From positions 20,180 through 84,179 of the forward strand of contig JACQWX010000066.1 in the NCBI GenBank assembly GCA_016209035.1: a stretch of DNA of 64,000 nt. The letters are read 5' to 3'. The position numbers and the translations under genes were made by a program. The stretch is from Elusimicrobiota bacterium. GTDB taxonomy: Bacteria > Elusimicrobiota > Elusimicrobia > UBA1565 > UBA9628. Positions 45,723 to 55,591 of the stretch are shown one piece after another; position 1 is the stretch's first letter, and every line of letters starts with the position of its first letter. The notes below the pieces were generated by a model that saw only the letters and a list, made by a program, of their open reading frames with translations, was not told the origin of the DNA and made no database searches.

Positions 45723-46556
45723 ATGAAAAGAATCATAACGATGTCGATTGTCGTCTTGGCCATGCTTGGGCTGGTGAACGCCGCGAACGCCAAGTGCGTT
45801 AGCGTGATACAGTTGTCATGCGGCTGTTCGGGTTATTGCCAATCAAACAGGTGTCATAAATTCTGTGGCTTGACGGCGGAGAATGCGACTCAATGTTGGT
45901 ATGAGGAGTGCACTCCTTGTGAATGCGATATCGTCACAATCGCTTCCGTGAAGCCCGTTAGGAACCGGCGCATTTCTCTCTTCCGCAAATTGCCTGATTT
46001 TGCTTCAGTGGTTGAGGCAGCGGAAAACCCATTGCCCAACAACAAACTCAAGGGAGTCAAGAATAAGGATGGCGAATTCATCGTTGTTTCTCCTGGCCAT
46101 GCCGCCAAGATGTCCCCGGAGCAACAAGGCATCATCGGAATAACCTTGGGCCTAAAGGATAGTGACCTGATTGCAGGGAGCGTATTCCCCGGTGGGCCTG
46201 CAGACAAAGCGGGCATGAAACCTGGGGACAAGATTTTGGCCATAGACGCACGCAAGACACATGGCATCAGCGTTTCCTTGGCACAAGACAATATAGGCGG
46301 CAAACCTGGCACGCTCGTCGTTCTGAAGGTACGAAGGGGGAAGAGGCTGTTGAAGTTCCCCTTGATTCGTGAACCTCGCACCGAAGTCGATCCGAAATTA
46401 ATCGAGTTGCAACAGCGACCACGGAAAACGATTATTAAAGAAGTACGCCAAGACTTGTTCAAGGATGGGGTGTGCCCGCCAATTCATAACGGCTGCAACT
46501 TCCTCGATCTTTCGGACAAGGTGTGCTATTACTCATGCCCCAATAAGACGCCATGA
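45723..46556 (+). CDS. Secreted cysteine-rich protein with PDZ domain
   Basis: Signal peptide MKRIITMSIVVLAMLGLVNAANA; 10 Cys in N-terminus; AGSVFPGGPADKAGMKPGDKILAIDARKT PDZ core. Confidence 0.7.
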   Translation: MKRIITMSIVVLAMLGLVNAANAKCVSVIQLSCGCSGYCQSNRCHKFCGLTAENATQCWYEECTPCECDIVTIASVKPVRNRRISLFRKLPDFASVVEAAENPLPNNKLKGVKNKDGEFIVVSPGHAAKMSPEQQGIIGITLGLKDSDLIAGSVFPGGPADKAGMKPGDKILAIDARKTHGISVSLAQDNIGGKPGTLVVLKVRRGKRLLKFPLIREPRTEVDPKLIELQQRPRKTIIKEVRQDLFKDGVCPPIHNGCNFLDLSDKVCYYSCPNKTP

Positions 46557-46574
46557 CACATGAACTCATGGCGT
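46548..46574 (+). terminator. Hairpin at 3' end of PDZ gene
   Basis: ACGCCATGA-cacatgaac-TCATGGCGT overlapping the TGA stop; no strong T tract. Confidence 0.35.
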
Positions 46575-46618
46575 GTCTAACCTAGATAGGCGATCGGACG
46601 CCTGGCGCAGGCTCGCTG

Positions 46619-48673
46619 GTGAGCGCACGCAGACGCCGAGCAGGAGTCGTCGCCTTCCTCGGCTCGCTGCTGCTGTTCACCATCGAGCTCATCGCGGCCA
46701 AGCTCCTCCTGCCGTCCTTCGGCGGCAGCGCGCAGGTCTGGACGACCTGCATGGTCTTCTTCCAGGCCGCGCTCCTGGCCGGCTATCTCTACGCCAGGCT
46801 CTCCACCGCCCTGCTGCCCTCCCGCTTGCAGGCCTGGCTGCACCTGGCGGCGCTGACGGCCTCGGCCTGGGCCGCTTTCCCTCTCCATCTCTCCGTTGTC
46901 GGCCACGGGAGTCCCGTGGCCCGGCTGCTGGGGGCGCTGACCCTCTCCATCGGCGGGCCGTTCATCGTCCTTTCCGCCACCGTCCCGGTCGTCCAATCCT
47001 GGTCGAGCGGGCCGCAGGCGCAGCGCGGCACAGACCCCTACATCCTCTACGCCTCCTCGAACGCCGGGGCCCTGGCGGGCCTCCTGGCCTACCCTTTCGT
47101 CGTGGAGCCTCTCCTGCCCGTGACCGCGCAGCTGTGGGCGTGGCAGGGCTGCTTCGCCCTGTTCGCCCTTCTGCACCTGGCCTGCCTCCCGCCAGTCGGC
47201 GGGCGCCCGCCGCAGGCGGGTCTTCCGCTTCCGGCCGTCCTTGGGGTGACGCCCGAAGGGCGTATGGGAACCTCAGGGGCGGCCCGATGGTGCGCCTGGC
47301 TGGCGCTCTCCGCAGGGCCGAGCGCCGCCCTGCTGGCCGCGACCCGCTTCCTGAGCGACGCGCTGACAGCCGTCCCGCTCCTCTGGGTGGTCCCCCTGGC
47401 CGTGTACCTGAGCACCTTCATCCTGACCTTCAAGCGCGAGCCTCTGCGGCTCTCGGGCCGGGCCCTGGGCGTCTCAGCCGCGGCCGTGGCATTGCCGCTG
47501 GCCGCGGCCTGGGCCGCAGGGGCCGCGGCGCTGGCGGGCGTGGCGCTCAACGTCGCGGCCCTCTTCTTCCTGGCCATGATCTGCCACGGTTCCCTGGCAG
47601 CCTCCAAGCCCGCTCAAGGCCACGCGGCTCCCACCTTCTACCTCCTCATCGCGACCGGCGGCTTGGCCGGCGGCGTCCTCATGGGGGTGATCCTGCCCTT
47701 GCTCGGCCGGGGCATCGGCTGGCTGGGCCTGGAGTGGCTCGTGGCGGGCCTCGCATGCCTGGCCAGTCTCGTGGCCAGGGACTGGGAATCCTGGAGCCGG
47801 TCCAAGGCGTTCAAGCCCGCCGCCCTGGCCTTCCTGGCCGTCCTGCTGGCCGCCGGGTGGGCGGTGTCTCGGCAGGCCGGAGGAGGAACGGCGCCGGCCG
47901 CCCTGCGCAACTTCTACGGAATCTACCGGATCGTGGACGGGGATGGCCTGCGCAAGTTCTACCACGGCAACACCTTGCACGGCATGCAGTCCCTCGACCC
48001 GGCCAAGAGCGGGGAGCCATTGGCCTATTTCCACCGGCTCTCTCCGGCCGGCGACGTCTTCCGGACGCTGGGCGCGGGCCTCCGCGAGGTCGCCATCGTG
48101 GGCCTGGGCGTGGGCGCTCTGGCCGCTTACGGCAGGCCGGGCGCGGGCATGACCTTCTATGAACTCGACCCGGACGTCGAGAGCCTCGCGCGGCGGCACT
48201 TCTCCTTCCTGGCGGACTCCCCGGCCCGGGTTAGGGTCGTGACCGGCGATGCCCGCCTGAGCCTCGCCCGCGAGCCGCCGGCCTCCTACGACCTCTTGGT
48301 CCTCGACGCATTCAACAGCGGCGCCGTTCCGACGCATCTGCTCACCGCGGAGGCCTTCGTCCTCTACCTCCGGCGCCTCGCGAAGGACGGGGTCATCCTC
48401 TGCAACATCTCCAACCGCTTCCTCGACATGCGGCCTCTGTTGGCCGCGTTGTCGAAGGACTTGGGGCTGGCCGGGGTGGTCAGGCACGCTGAGCCGCCCC
48501 GGGGCCTCGAGCGCGAATTCTACCCCTGCCGCTGGGCGGCGTTGAGCCGGGACCCGGCCAAGATCAGGGAACTCGCGCGGATCGGATGGACGGACCTGTC
48601 GGTCTACGCCCCGCCGCGCGTGCGCGCGTGGACGGACGACCACGCCAGCATCTTGCCCCTCATCCGGTTCTAA
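46619..48673 (+). CDS. Fused membrane-domain/spermidine synthase-like protein
   Basis: Polytopic N-terminus (FTIELIAAKLLLPSFGGSAQVWTTCMVFFQ), C-terminal FYELDPDVESLARRHFSFL...VVTGDARLSL...YDLLVLDAFNSGAVPTHLLT. Confidence 0.85.
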   Translation: MSARRRRAGVVAFLGSLLLFTIELIAAKLLLPSFGGSAQVWTTCMVFFQAALLAGYLYARLSTALLPSRLQAWLHLAALTASAWAAFPLHLSVVGHGSPVARLLGALTLSIGGPFIVLSATVPVVQSWSSGPQAQRGTDPYILYASSNAGALAGLLAYPFVVEPLLPVTAQLWAWQGCFALFALLHLACLPPVGGRPPQAGLPLPAVLGVTPEGRMGTSGAARWCAWLALSAGPSAALLAATRFLSDALTAVPLLWVVPLAVYLSTFILTFKREPLRLSGRALGVSAAAVALPLAAAWAAGAAALAGVALNVAALFFLAMICHGSLAASKPAQGHAAPTFYLLIATGGLAGGVLMGVILPLLGRGIGWLGLEWLVAGLACLASLVARDWESWSRSKAFKPAALAFLAVLLAAGWAVSRQAGGGTAPAALRNFYGIYRIVDGDGLRKFYHGNTLHGMQSLDPAKSGEPLAYFHRLSPAGDVFRTLGAGLREVAIVGLGVGALAAYGRPGAGMTFYELDPDVESLARRHFSFLADSPARVRVVTGDARLSLAREPPASYDLLVLDAFNSGAVPTHLLTAEAFVLYLRRLAKDGVILCNISNRFLDMRPLLAALSKDLGLAGVVRHAEPPRGLEREFYPCRWAALSRDPAKIRELARIGWTDLSVYAPPRVRAWTDDHASILPLIRF

Positions 48674-48676
48674 GCT

Positions 48677-48685
48677 TGGTATAAT
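48677..48685 (+). promoter_or_regulatory. Extended -10 element immediately upstream of GTG 48694
   Basis: TGGTATAAT, 8 nt before start. Confidence 0.6.
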
Positions 48686-48693
48686 CCCTGTCC

Positions 48694-49992
48694 GTGGAAT
48701 CGACCGCCCCGACGGCCCGCCATCCTCATCCCAAAGGCCTCTACTTCCTGTTCTTCACCGAGATGTGGGAGCGCTTCTCCTATTACGTGATGCGCTCTCT
48801 CCTGGTCTACTACATGATGAAGCACCTCATGTTCTCCCAGGAGAAGTCCTCCCAGATCTACGGGCTCTACACCGGGTTCGTGTATTTCACGCCCTTCTTC
48901 GGCGGCCTGCTCGCGGACAGGGTCATCGGCCAGCGCCGGGCCGTGATCGTGGGCGGCGTGCTCATGGCCATCGGCCACTTCCTCATGGCCTCCGAGCCCC
49001 TCTTCTTCCCCGCGCTCATCTTCCTCATCCTGGGCAACGGCTGCTTCAAGCCCAACATCTCGACCCAGGTCGGCGGCCTCTACGCTCCCGGCGACCACAA
49101 CCGGGACAGGGCCTTCAGCATCTTCTACGTGGGCATCAACCTCGGGGCCTTCTTCTCACCCCTCGTGTGCGGCACCTTGGGCGAGAAGCTCGGCTGGCAC
49201 TACGGGTTCGCGGCCGCGGGCGTGGGCATGGTGGCGGGCCTCGTCATCTACCTCTTGGGCCAGAAGCACCTGGCCCCGGACAACCTGATGAAGGAGGCGG
49301 CAGGCCAAGCCCGCCCCGAGCCCCTCACGCCCGACGACTGGAAGAAGATCTGGGCCCTGGTGGTCCTGTGCCTCTTCAACATCGTGTTTTGGGCGGTCTA
49401 CGAACAGCAGGGCAACACCATGGCCCTGTGGGCCGACGCCAACACCGACCGGATCATCCTCGGGTGGGAGATGCCCGCGTCCTGGTTCCAGGCCTTCAAT
49501 CCAGCCATGATCTTCCTCTTCACGCCCGCCCTGACCTGGTTCTGGTCCTGGCAGGAGAGCCGCGGGACCGAGCCGCTCAGCGTGACCAAGATGGCCATCG
49601 GGTGCGTGCTCCTCGGGGCGTCCTTCCTCGTGATGCTCCCGGCCACGACGATCTGCGCCGCGGGAGGCAAGGCCGGGATGGGCTGGCTGACCGCGACCAC
49701 CTTCGTCCTGACCGTGGGCGAGCTCTACCTCTCGCCGGTGGGCCTTTCGCTCGTCACCAAGCTCGCTCCGGTCCGCTACGTCTCCATGCTCATGGGCATG
49801 TGGTTCTTGTCGAGCTTCTTCGGCAACTACCTCTCCGGCTACATCGGCACCTTCTGGGAGAAGATGCCCAAGGAGCACTTCTTCCTGATGCTGACCGGGC
49901 TTTCCGTCGCGGCGGGGCTCGGGATTTTCGCGGTGCTCAAGCCCTTGAAGCGCGCCATCGGCCACGGCAGCGAGGAGACGGTGGACGTCTGA
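48694..49992 (+). CDS. POT/PTR family proton-dependent oligopeptide transporter
   Basis: PKGLYFLFFTEMWERFSYYVMRSLLVYYM, GGLLADRVIGQRRAV, GNGCFKPNISTQVG, FYVGINLGAF. Confidence 0.95.
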   Translation: MESTAPTARHPHPKGLYFLFFTEMWERFSYYVMRSLLVYYMMKHLMFSQEKSSQIYGLYTGFVYFTPFFGGLLADRVIGQRRAVIVGGVLMAIGHFLMASEPLFFPALIFLILGNGCFKPNISTQVGGLYAPGDHNRDRAFSIFYVGINLGAFFSPLVCGTLGEKLGWHYGFAAAGVGMVAGLVIYLLGQKHLAPDNLMKEAAGQARPEPLTPDDWKKIWALVVLCLFNIVFWAVYEQQGNTMALWADANTDRIILGWEMPASWFQAFNPAMIFLFTPALTWFWSWQESRGTEPLSVTKMAIGCVLLGASFLVMLPATTICAAGGKAGMGWLTATTFVLTVGELYLSPVGLSLVTKLAPVRYVSMLMGMWFLSSFFGNYLSGYIGTFWEKMPKEHFFLMLTGLSVAAGLGIFAVLKPLKRAIGHGSEETVDV

Positions 49993-50009
49993 CGGCTCTC
50001 GGCCAATTT

Positions 50010-50018
50010 TGATATCAT
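50010..50018 (+). promoter_or_regulatory. Extended -10 element upstream of autotransporter ATG 50032
   Basis: TGATATCAT, 13 nt before start. Confidence 0.45.
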
Positions 50019-50031
50019 TCCAAAGATACCC

Positions 50032-52935
50032 ATGCGATTTCGCGCGTTGTTGAGGAAGGCCCTCTGCGTCGCAACCGCGTGCGCCCTGCTCGCTCAGGAG
50101 GCCGGCGCCGCGACCGTGACCGTTTCCAATGCCTTGGATGATGGCAGCGCCGGAAGCCTCCGGGTCGTCCTGGGCGCCGCTGCCGCGGGCGACACCGTCT
50201 CCTGGGCGGGCAACGGCAGCGCAGGGACGATCAACATCCTCGCGACCGATCTGCCGAGCGTCCCCGCGACCACGACCCTCGATGTGACCAACGCCAAAGA
50301 CGGCGGCGGTGCGGCGGCCTCGGTGACGATCGCGGGGGCGTTCAACCTCCCCCTGGGGGGGGGCGTGACCTTCCTGAACGGCGGGGCGAACGACTGGACC
50401 ATATCCTCCTTCATCTCCGGAACGGGGTCCCTGACCAAGGCCGGGGCAGGCACCCTGGTCCTTTCCACCAGGGACAACACCTACTCCGGGGGGACCTTGC
50501 TCAACGCCGGGACCTTGAGCGTGGACAGCGACGCGAGGCTCGGCGCGGCCGCCGGCTTGCTCACCTTCGACGGAGGAACACTCAAGACCACCGGCGCAGG
50601 CGTCGCCTCGGGCCGCTCCCTGACGCTCAACTCGGGCGGAGGCGCCATCGAGGTCGACGGGGGCGGGAACACCGCGGCCTTCTCGGGCTCCATCTACGGG
50701 CCGGGCAGCCTCACCAAGAAGGGCGGCGGCACCCTCGCCCTGACGGGGTCGAGCTACTACAGCGGAGGAACCACGCTCGATGCGGGGACTCTGAGCGTCA
50801 ACAGCGATGCCGCCCTGGGCTACGGCGGCGGGGCGCTGACCTTCAACGGGGGCACGCTCAAGACCGCCGCGGGCATCGGCTCCCTGCGCGGCGTGACGCT
50901 CAACGCCGGCGGAGGCGTCGTCGACACCGCCGGGTTCGATTCGGTGCTCTGGGGCGACATCGGCGGCGCGGGCAAGCTGACGAAGAACGGGGCCGGCATC
51001 CTCTACCTCAGGGGGTACAACACCTATTCCGGCGGCACCCTGCTCAAGGCCGGGACCGTCAACATCATCGCCGACGACTGCCTGGGCGCCGCCTCCGGCC
51101 CGGTCACCTTCGACGGCGGCACCCTGCAGACCGTGGTGGGCATGACCTTGTCCCGCAACATGGCGCTCGAGGATGAGGGAGGCACCATCAACGTCTATGA
51201 CAAGGTCCTGACGCTCACGGGCGTCATCAGCGGGGCGAATGGGGGCGCGTTCACCAAGGCCGGGGAGGGGACGCTCGTGCTCGTCGGCGCCGGCACCTAC
51301 GACGGGGCCACCAACGCGAACGCCGGCATCCTGGAGCTCGGGGCCGACAACGTGCTGCCTGCCGGCACGGACCTCACGGTGGCCGCCGGAGGGACTCTGG
51401 AGATGGGGGGCCATACCCAGAGCGTGGCCAGCTATACCGGCCCCGGGACTCTGCGGTTGAGGCTCCAGCCGAACGTGAACAACCTCGCGGTCACGGGCGG
51501 CGTGGGAAAAAACGCCACCCTGACCGGCGGGACCCTGGCGGTGAGCATCGCGCCGCAAGCCTTCACGGCAGGGCAGACCTTCACCCCTATCAAGGTCACG
51601 GGCGCCGGCGCCGTGGTGGGGACCTTCGCGCGCATCACCTCGCCGGCCGCGCTCAGCTTCACCCCGACCTATACCGACACCGATGTGACGCTGACCGTGG
51701 GGCTGGTCCCGTTCGCCGACATCGCCGGCACGGGGAACCAGGCCGAGGTGGGGAAAGGCCTCGAACCCCTCCGCGCCAACCCGACCGGGGACGCCGCCAC
51801 GGTGCTAGGCGAGCTCTACACCCTCGACGCGACCCAGCTGCGCTCGGCCCTGGACCAGATCGGCCCGGTTTCCCTGGCGTCCATGGCCGGCGCCGGCGCG
51901 GGGGCGTCGGGCCTGCAGTCCGGGGTCCTGAGCCAGCGCATGGCCGTGTTGGCGGGCGGGGCGCGTGGCGGCGGATCGGCTTCCCACAAGGGCGACGGCC
52001 GCTCGCCCTTTCCTGGTCCGCTCGTGGCCTCCGCGGGTGCTGCCGACGTCGAGATCAACGAGCCCCTCGACGCCGGCTCGGAGGCTTCTTGGGGCCTCTT
52101 CACCTCAGGCGTCTATGCCGACGGCAGGCTCCGGGAGGCCTATGGCGGCTCGGGCCTCCAGCCCGGCTACGCCTTCAACAGCGCCGGCGTCATCGTGGGC
52201 GCGGACCGCGTTGTCAGCGACCATCTCGCGGCCGGACTGTCGGCCGGGTATGTCCGGGGCCACGCTTCCATCTACGCTCCGGGCAGCGGCACGGTGGACA
52301 GCCACAGCGCGCGTTTCGGAGGCTACGCCACGGCCTTCAGCGAACGCGCTCACGCGAACCTCTACCTCGGAGGCGCCCTGGACCTCTTCTCCACCAATCG
52401 AGACATCGTCGTCGGAAGCCTCAAGAGGACGGCGACCGCCGACCCTGTGGCCGGGGAGTTCAACGCGGACGCCGGCGTGGGCTACGACTTCAGGCCGACC
52501 CCGTGGGGGACCTTCTCGCCGTTCGCGGGCCTGAGCTACGACCGGCTGATGATCGGCTCCTTCACGGAGGACGGGGCAGGCGACCTGGACCTCGCCGTGG
52601 GAAGGCAGACGGCCGAGACGCTGCGCTCGAGGGTCGGACTGCGCTTGTCGGAGAAGTTCGACGGCGGCTCGTATGTCTTCACGCCGTACGCGAGCGCGGG
52701 CTGGAGGCACGAGCTCCTGAGCCAGAGCCGCCCCATCGAGGCCCGGCTGGCCCGGGGCGCGGGGAACGCCTTCTCAGTGAAGACCGGGGACTACGCGCGC
52801 GACGGGATGCTCCTGGGAGCGGGATTCTCGCTCGATTGGAGCGACCGGCTCTCCGCCAAGTTCGATTACTCCGGCGACTTCCGCTCCCATTTCATGGAGA
52901 ACGTCTTCAACGCCGGCCTGCGGCTGAAGTTCTAG
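50032..52935 (+). CDS. Autotransporter (type V secretion) with autotransporter-associated beta-strand repeats
   Basis: Repeated LTKxGxGTLxLxxxxxYSGGTxLxAGTLxVxSD; C-terminal autotransporter beta-barrel ending GLRLKF. Confidence 0.93.
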   Translation: MRFRALLRKALCVATACALLAQEAGAATVTVSNALDDGSAGSLRVVLGAAAAGDTVSWAGNGSAGTINILATDLPSVPATTTLDVTNAKDGGGAAASVTIAGAFNLPLGGGVTFLNGGANDWTISSFISGTGSLTKAGAGTLVLSTRDNTYSGGTLLNAGTLSVDSDARLGAAAGLLTFDGGTLKTTGAGVASGRSLTLNSGGGAIEVDGGGNTAAFSGSIYGPGSLTKKGGGTLALTGSSYYSGGTTLDAGTLSVNSDAALGYGGGALTFNGGTLKTAAGIGSLRGVTLNAGGGVVDTAGFDSVLWGDIGGAGKLTKNGAGILYLRGYNTYSGGTLLKAGTVNIIADDCLGAASGPVTFDGGTLQTVVGMTLSRNMALEDEGGTINVYDKVLTLTGVISGANGGAFTKAGEGTLVLVGAGTYDGATNANAGILELGADNVLPAGTDLTVAAGGTLEMGGHTQSVASYTGPGTLRLRLQPNVNNLAVTGGVGKNATLTGGTLAVSIAPQAFTAGQTFTPIKVTGAGAVVGTFARITSPAALSFTPTYTDTDVTLTVGLVPFADIAGTGNQAEVGKGLEPLRANPTGDAATVLGELYTLDATQLRSALDQIGPVSLASMAGAGAGASGLQSGVLSQRMAVLAGGARGGGSASHKGDGRSPFPGPLVASAGAADVEINEPLDAGSEASWGLFTSGVYADGRLREAYGGSGLQPGYAFNSAGVIVGADRVVSDHLAAGLSAGYVRGHASIYAPGSGTVDSHSARFGGYATAFSERAHANLYLGGALDLFSTNRDIVVGSLKRTATADPVAGEFNADAGVGYDFRPTPWGTFSPFAGLSYDRLMIGSFTEDGAGDLDLAVGRQTAETLRSRVGLRLSEKFDGGSYVFTPYASAGWRHELLSQSRPIEARLARGAGNAFSVKTGDYARDGMLLGAGFSLDWSDRLSAKFDYSGDFRSHFMENVFNAGLRLKF
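50380..51470 (+). repeat. About four ~85-aa autotransporter passenger repeats
   Basis: GSLTKAGAGTLVLSTRDNTYSGGT / GSLTKKGGGTLALTGSSYYSGGT / GKLTKNGAGILYLRGYNTYSGGT / GAFTKAGEGTLVLVGAGTYDGAT. Confidence 0.85.
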
Positions 52936-52970
52936 GAGCCTGAGCAATTAGTCGGCGCGGGGACGGGTTG

Positions 52971-53002
52971 TCCACCGACATATCTTAAGAGATGTCGGTG
53001 GA
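52971..53002. terminator. Bidirectional terminator-like hairpin between convergent genes
   Basis: TCCACCGACAT-atcttaagag-ATGTCGGTGGA, 11-bp perfect stem between autotransporter (+) and AsmA (-) stops. Confidence 0.55.
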
Positions 53003-53072
53003 TAACTAAGGTCCGCAGCGAGTGGGCCTTGGTGTGCGCGGCGCTTGATCATCGCCTCCAGGACCTCCGGAA

Positions 53073-55511
53073 CTATTTGGGAGATAAGAATTCGATGAGC
53101 TTCTTCGCCGGGTCGAGGAGGGGGCTCAAGACGCTTCCGACGGCGTCGGGCCTGACCTTGGGGTCGTTCAAGGTCCCCGTCACGCTGAACTTGAGCGGCA
53201 GCGGCAGCTTCAGGACCTTGGCCGCGACGTCGAGAGCCAGCCGGTCGCCGTGGAAATCGACCGTGCCTCCCGCTTCGATGGACAAGGTGAGGCTCGAAAG
53301 GCGGCATTCCTTGACCTCCATCACGCCGTCCCGGAAGACGTAGGCGCCCCGGATGGTCGCGAAGGAGACCTCGGTCAGGTCGGGCAGCATGTTGAGGCCG
53401 GGCAGACGCTGGACCTTCTGGATGACGAGCAGGGGCATGAGGAGGACCTTCGCCGCCGTGGACCTCGAGGCTAGGGCGTCGAGGCTCCGGAACCTGCCGG
53501 AGGCCACCGTCACGGTCGAGGCCCCGTTGATCTCGGAGAGGTCCTTGGTCACGTCCTTGAGGTCCCATTCGAGCTTGAGGTCCTTGGCGGAGAAAAAGGG
53601 ATGGGCGACTTCGCCGACCCGGACCTTCCCCTGCAGCGCCATCGGCGGCGGGGGCTTGCGGCCGGGCCGGGACGCAGCGAAGGCTTGCTGAGGCGCCCCG
53701 GCGCTCCCCGTCCCCTGGCCCCTTGGCCCAGGGGGCTTCGGGGACAAGAGTCTCTCCAGGTCGAGGCGCGTCATGTCCGCCTCCAAAGACACCTTGAGCC
53801 CGCGGCCGAGCCCGGTGACGGCGAGGTCCTTGACCGTGACCCGGCCGCCGGCCGCCTCCCCCTCGAGATGCCCGACCATGAGGTCCCGGCCCGCCAGCGT
53901 CCCTCTGCCGGAGAGCCTCGACACTTGGACGCCCTTGAACTGCCCGGAGAGGTCCAGGAGCTCGAAGTCCCCGGACACGGAGGGCGCCTTGAGCGTGCCC
54001 CCGATGCTGAGCGTGCCCTGGACCCTGCCTGAGAGACCGAGCTTCTGCGTCTTCGGGGCGATCCCCGCGACCTGTCCGGCGTCCAGCGAGACCCTGCCCG
54101 CGTGCAGCCTTAGCGTGGTCCGGCCGGAGGCGTCCCTGAGCAGACGCCCGGAGAACTCGACCGTGCTCGGACCCAGCTCGACCGACAGCGAACCGATCTC
54201 GATCTCCCGGTCCGCCACGCGCAGCCGGGCGTTCACGCGCGACGCCGGGAGCGACAGGCCCCGCGGGACCCTCCGCAGGAACTTGACGTCCTCGGACTCG
54301 AAGGCGGGGACATCGAACGCGGCCGAGGCGTCCAGGAATGGCCTGGCCTTGCGCCCGAGTCCCAGTATCCGACCGGAGACCGACATCGACCCCAGGGGAC
54401 TCTCCGCCGAGAAGGAGCGGATATCGAGGTCCTTGCCCTCGAGCCGCACGGCCCCCTCGACCCGAGTCTCCGGCAGGCGGGGGAATCCCTCCGGCAGGCG
54501 CGCCAGCCGGGCCAGCATGCTGGCGCCTGCCGGAGGAACCGTTGCGGAGAGCCGCATGGCCAAGGCCTTCTTCCTTCTGCCTTCCTCGACTTTCCGGCCG
54601 GGCTCCACCGCGATGTCGAGCTTGGCGCGGCCTAGCCCCCTGCCTTCCTTCGACAGGACGGCGTCGATGCGGAACAACGGCAGCTTGAACCTTCGGATCG
54701 TGCCCGAGGCGGCCGCGTCGATCCCCCAGACCTGGGTCCGGAAGACCGAGACCTCGGCGGACATCTTCTCAGGGTCCAAGGCCGCCAGGTCCAGCGTCCC
54801 CGATGCCATGACGTCCCCTTCCAGCGTGGCCGCCGGCAGGCCGCTTTCCAGTTTTGATCGAGGCGGCACGCCCGCGCCAGAAACGCCGGGCGCGGGCAGG
54901 ATCCACTTGGCGTGCATGGAGACATCGACCGGGAACGGCCCGTTGACCGCGAACCCAGAGGCCCCGACGTCGATGCCGGAGATGTCCCAACCCTTCTTCT
55001 TGCGGGCGTTGTGGTAGGTGAACCTGCCGTTCGACACCTCGACATAGCGCACGTCGAGATCGATCGGCCTGCGCCCGGCTCCGGTCTTGCGAGGACGCTT
55101 CTTGCGCGTGGCGCTCCCGGGGAGATTGAGCGTCCCGTCCATCCTCCTCTCGAGGTGGAAACGCGCGTCGTGGAGCGAGACGGCCTCGGCCACGACGCGC
55201 TTCTGCAGGAGCGGCAGCCACCGAAGCCTCAGCCGCGCGGTCCCGGCCGCCGCGAAGGTCCCCTCCTCGAAGCCGCCCTCCTCGGAGACCTCCAGCCCCT
55301 CCACGGCGAGCCCGACCACCAGCCCCAGGGAGACGCCGGAGAGCCGCACGTCGCGGTCCAGGGCCTTCTCCAGGTGGGCGACCACCATCTCGCGCAGGCG
55401 CTCGGGCGGCAGCAGGCCCTTGAGGACGAAGGCCATGCAGGCCGAGAGCGCGGCGACGATGACGGCCGCAAGAAGGACCGCCTTGAGGAGGACTCCTGCG
55501 CGATGGGGCAT
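53073..55511 (-). CDS. AsmA-family protein
   Basis: N-terminal TM, LLQKRVVAEAVSLHDARFHLERRMDGTLNLP, long beta-repeat body, C-terminal AsmA-like VKECRLSSLTLSIEAGGTVDFHGDRL. Confidence 0.85.
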   Translation of the reverse strand: MPHRAGVLLKAVLLAAVIVAALSACMAFVLKGLLPPERLREMVVAHLEKALDRDVRLSGVSLGLVVGLAVEGLEVSEEGGFEEGTFAAAGTARLRLRWLPLLQKRVVAEAVSLHDARFHLERRMDGTLNLPGSATRKKRPRKTGAGRRPIDLDVRYVEVSNGRFTYHNARKKKGWDISGIDVGASGFAVNGPFPVDVSMHAKWILPAPGVSGAGVPPRSKLESGLPAATLEGDVMASGTLDLAALDPEKMSAEVSVFRTQVWGIDAAASGTIRRFKLPLFRIDAVLSKEGRGLGRAKLDIAVEPGRKVEEGRRKKALAMRLSATVPPAGASMLARLARLPEGFPRLPETRVEGAVRLEGKDLDIRSFSAESPLGSMSVSGRILGLGRKARPFLDASAAFDVPAFESEDVKFLRRVPRGLSLPASRVNARLRVADREIEIGSLSVELGPSTVEFSGRLLRDASGRTTLRLHAGRVSLDAGQVAGIAPKTQKLGLSGRVQGTLSIGGTLKAPSVSGDFELLDLSGQFKGVQVSRLSGRGTLAGRDLMVGHLEGEAAGGRVTVKDLAVTGLGRGLKVSLEADMTRLDLERLLSPKPPGPRGQGTGSAGAPQQAFAASRPGRKPPPPMALQGKVRVGEVAHPFFSAKDLKLEWDLKDVTKDLSEINGASTVTVASGRFRSLDALASRSTAAKVLLMPLLVIQKVQRLPGLNMLPDLTEVSFATIRGAYVFRDGVMEVKECRLSSLTLSIEAGGTVDFHGDRLALDVAAKVLKLPLPLKFSVTGTLNDPKVRPDAVGSVLSPLLDPAKKLIEFLSPK

Positions 55512-55557
55512 GTCCCGACTATGAAACAGAATTACGTGGCGATGGGGCAAGTGTTCA

Positions 55558-55586
55558 TTGACAAACCCGCGCATCTCTGCTTGAAT
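55558..55586 (+). promoter_or_regulatory. Sigma70-like promoter directly abutting start codon 55592
   Basis: TTGACA-17 bp-TTGAAT then 5 nt to ATG. Confidence 0.5.
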
Positions 55587-55591
55587 GAGAC

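Noticed and set aside
49156-51558. 800-aa minus-strand ORF
   Set aside because: Antisense to the POT transporter and autotransporter; low-complexity Gly/Arg/Glu/Gln composition
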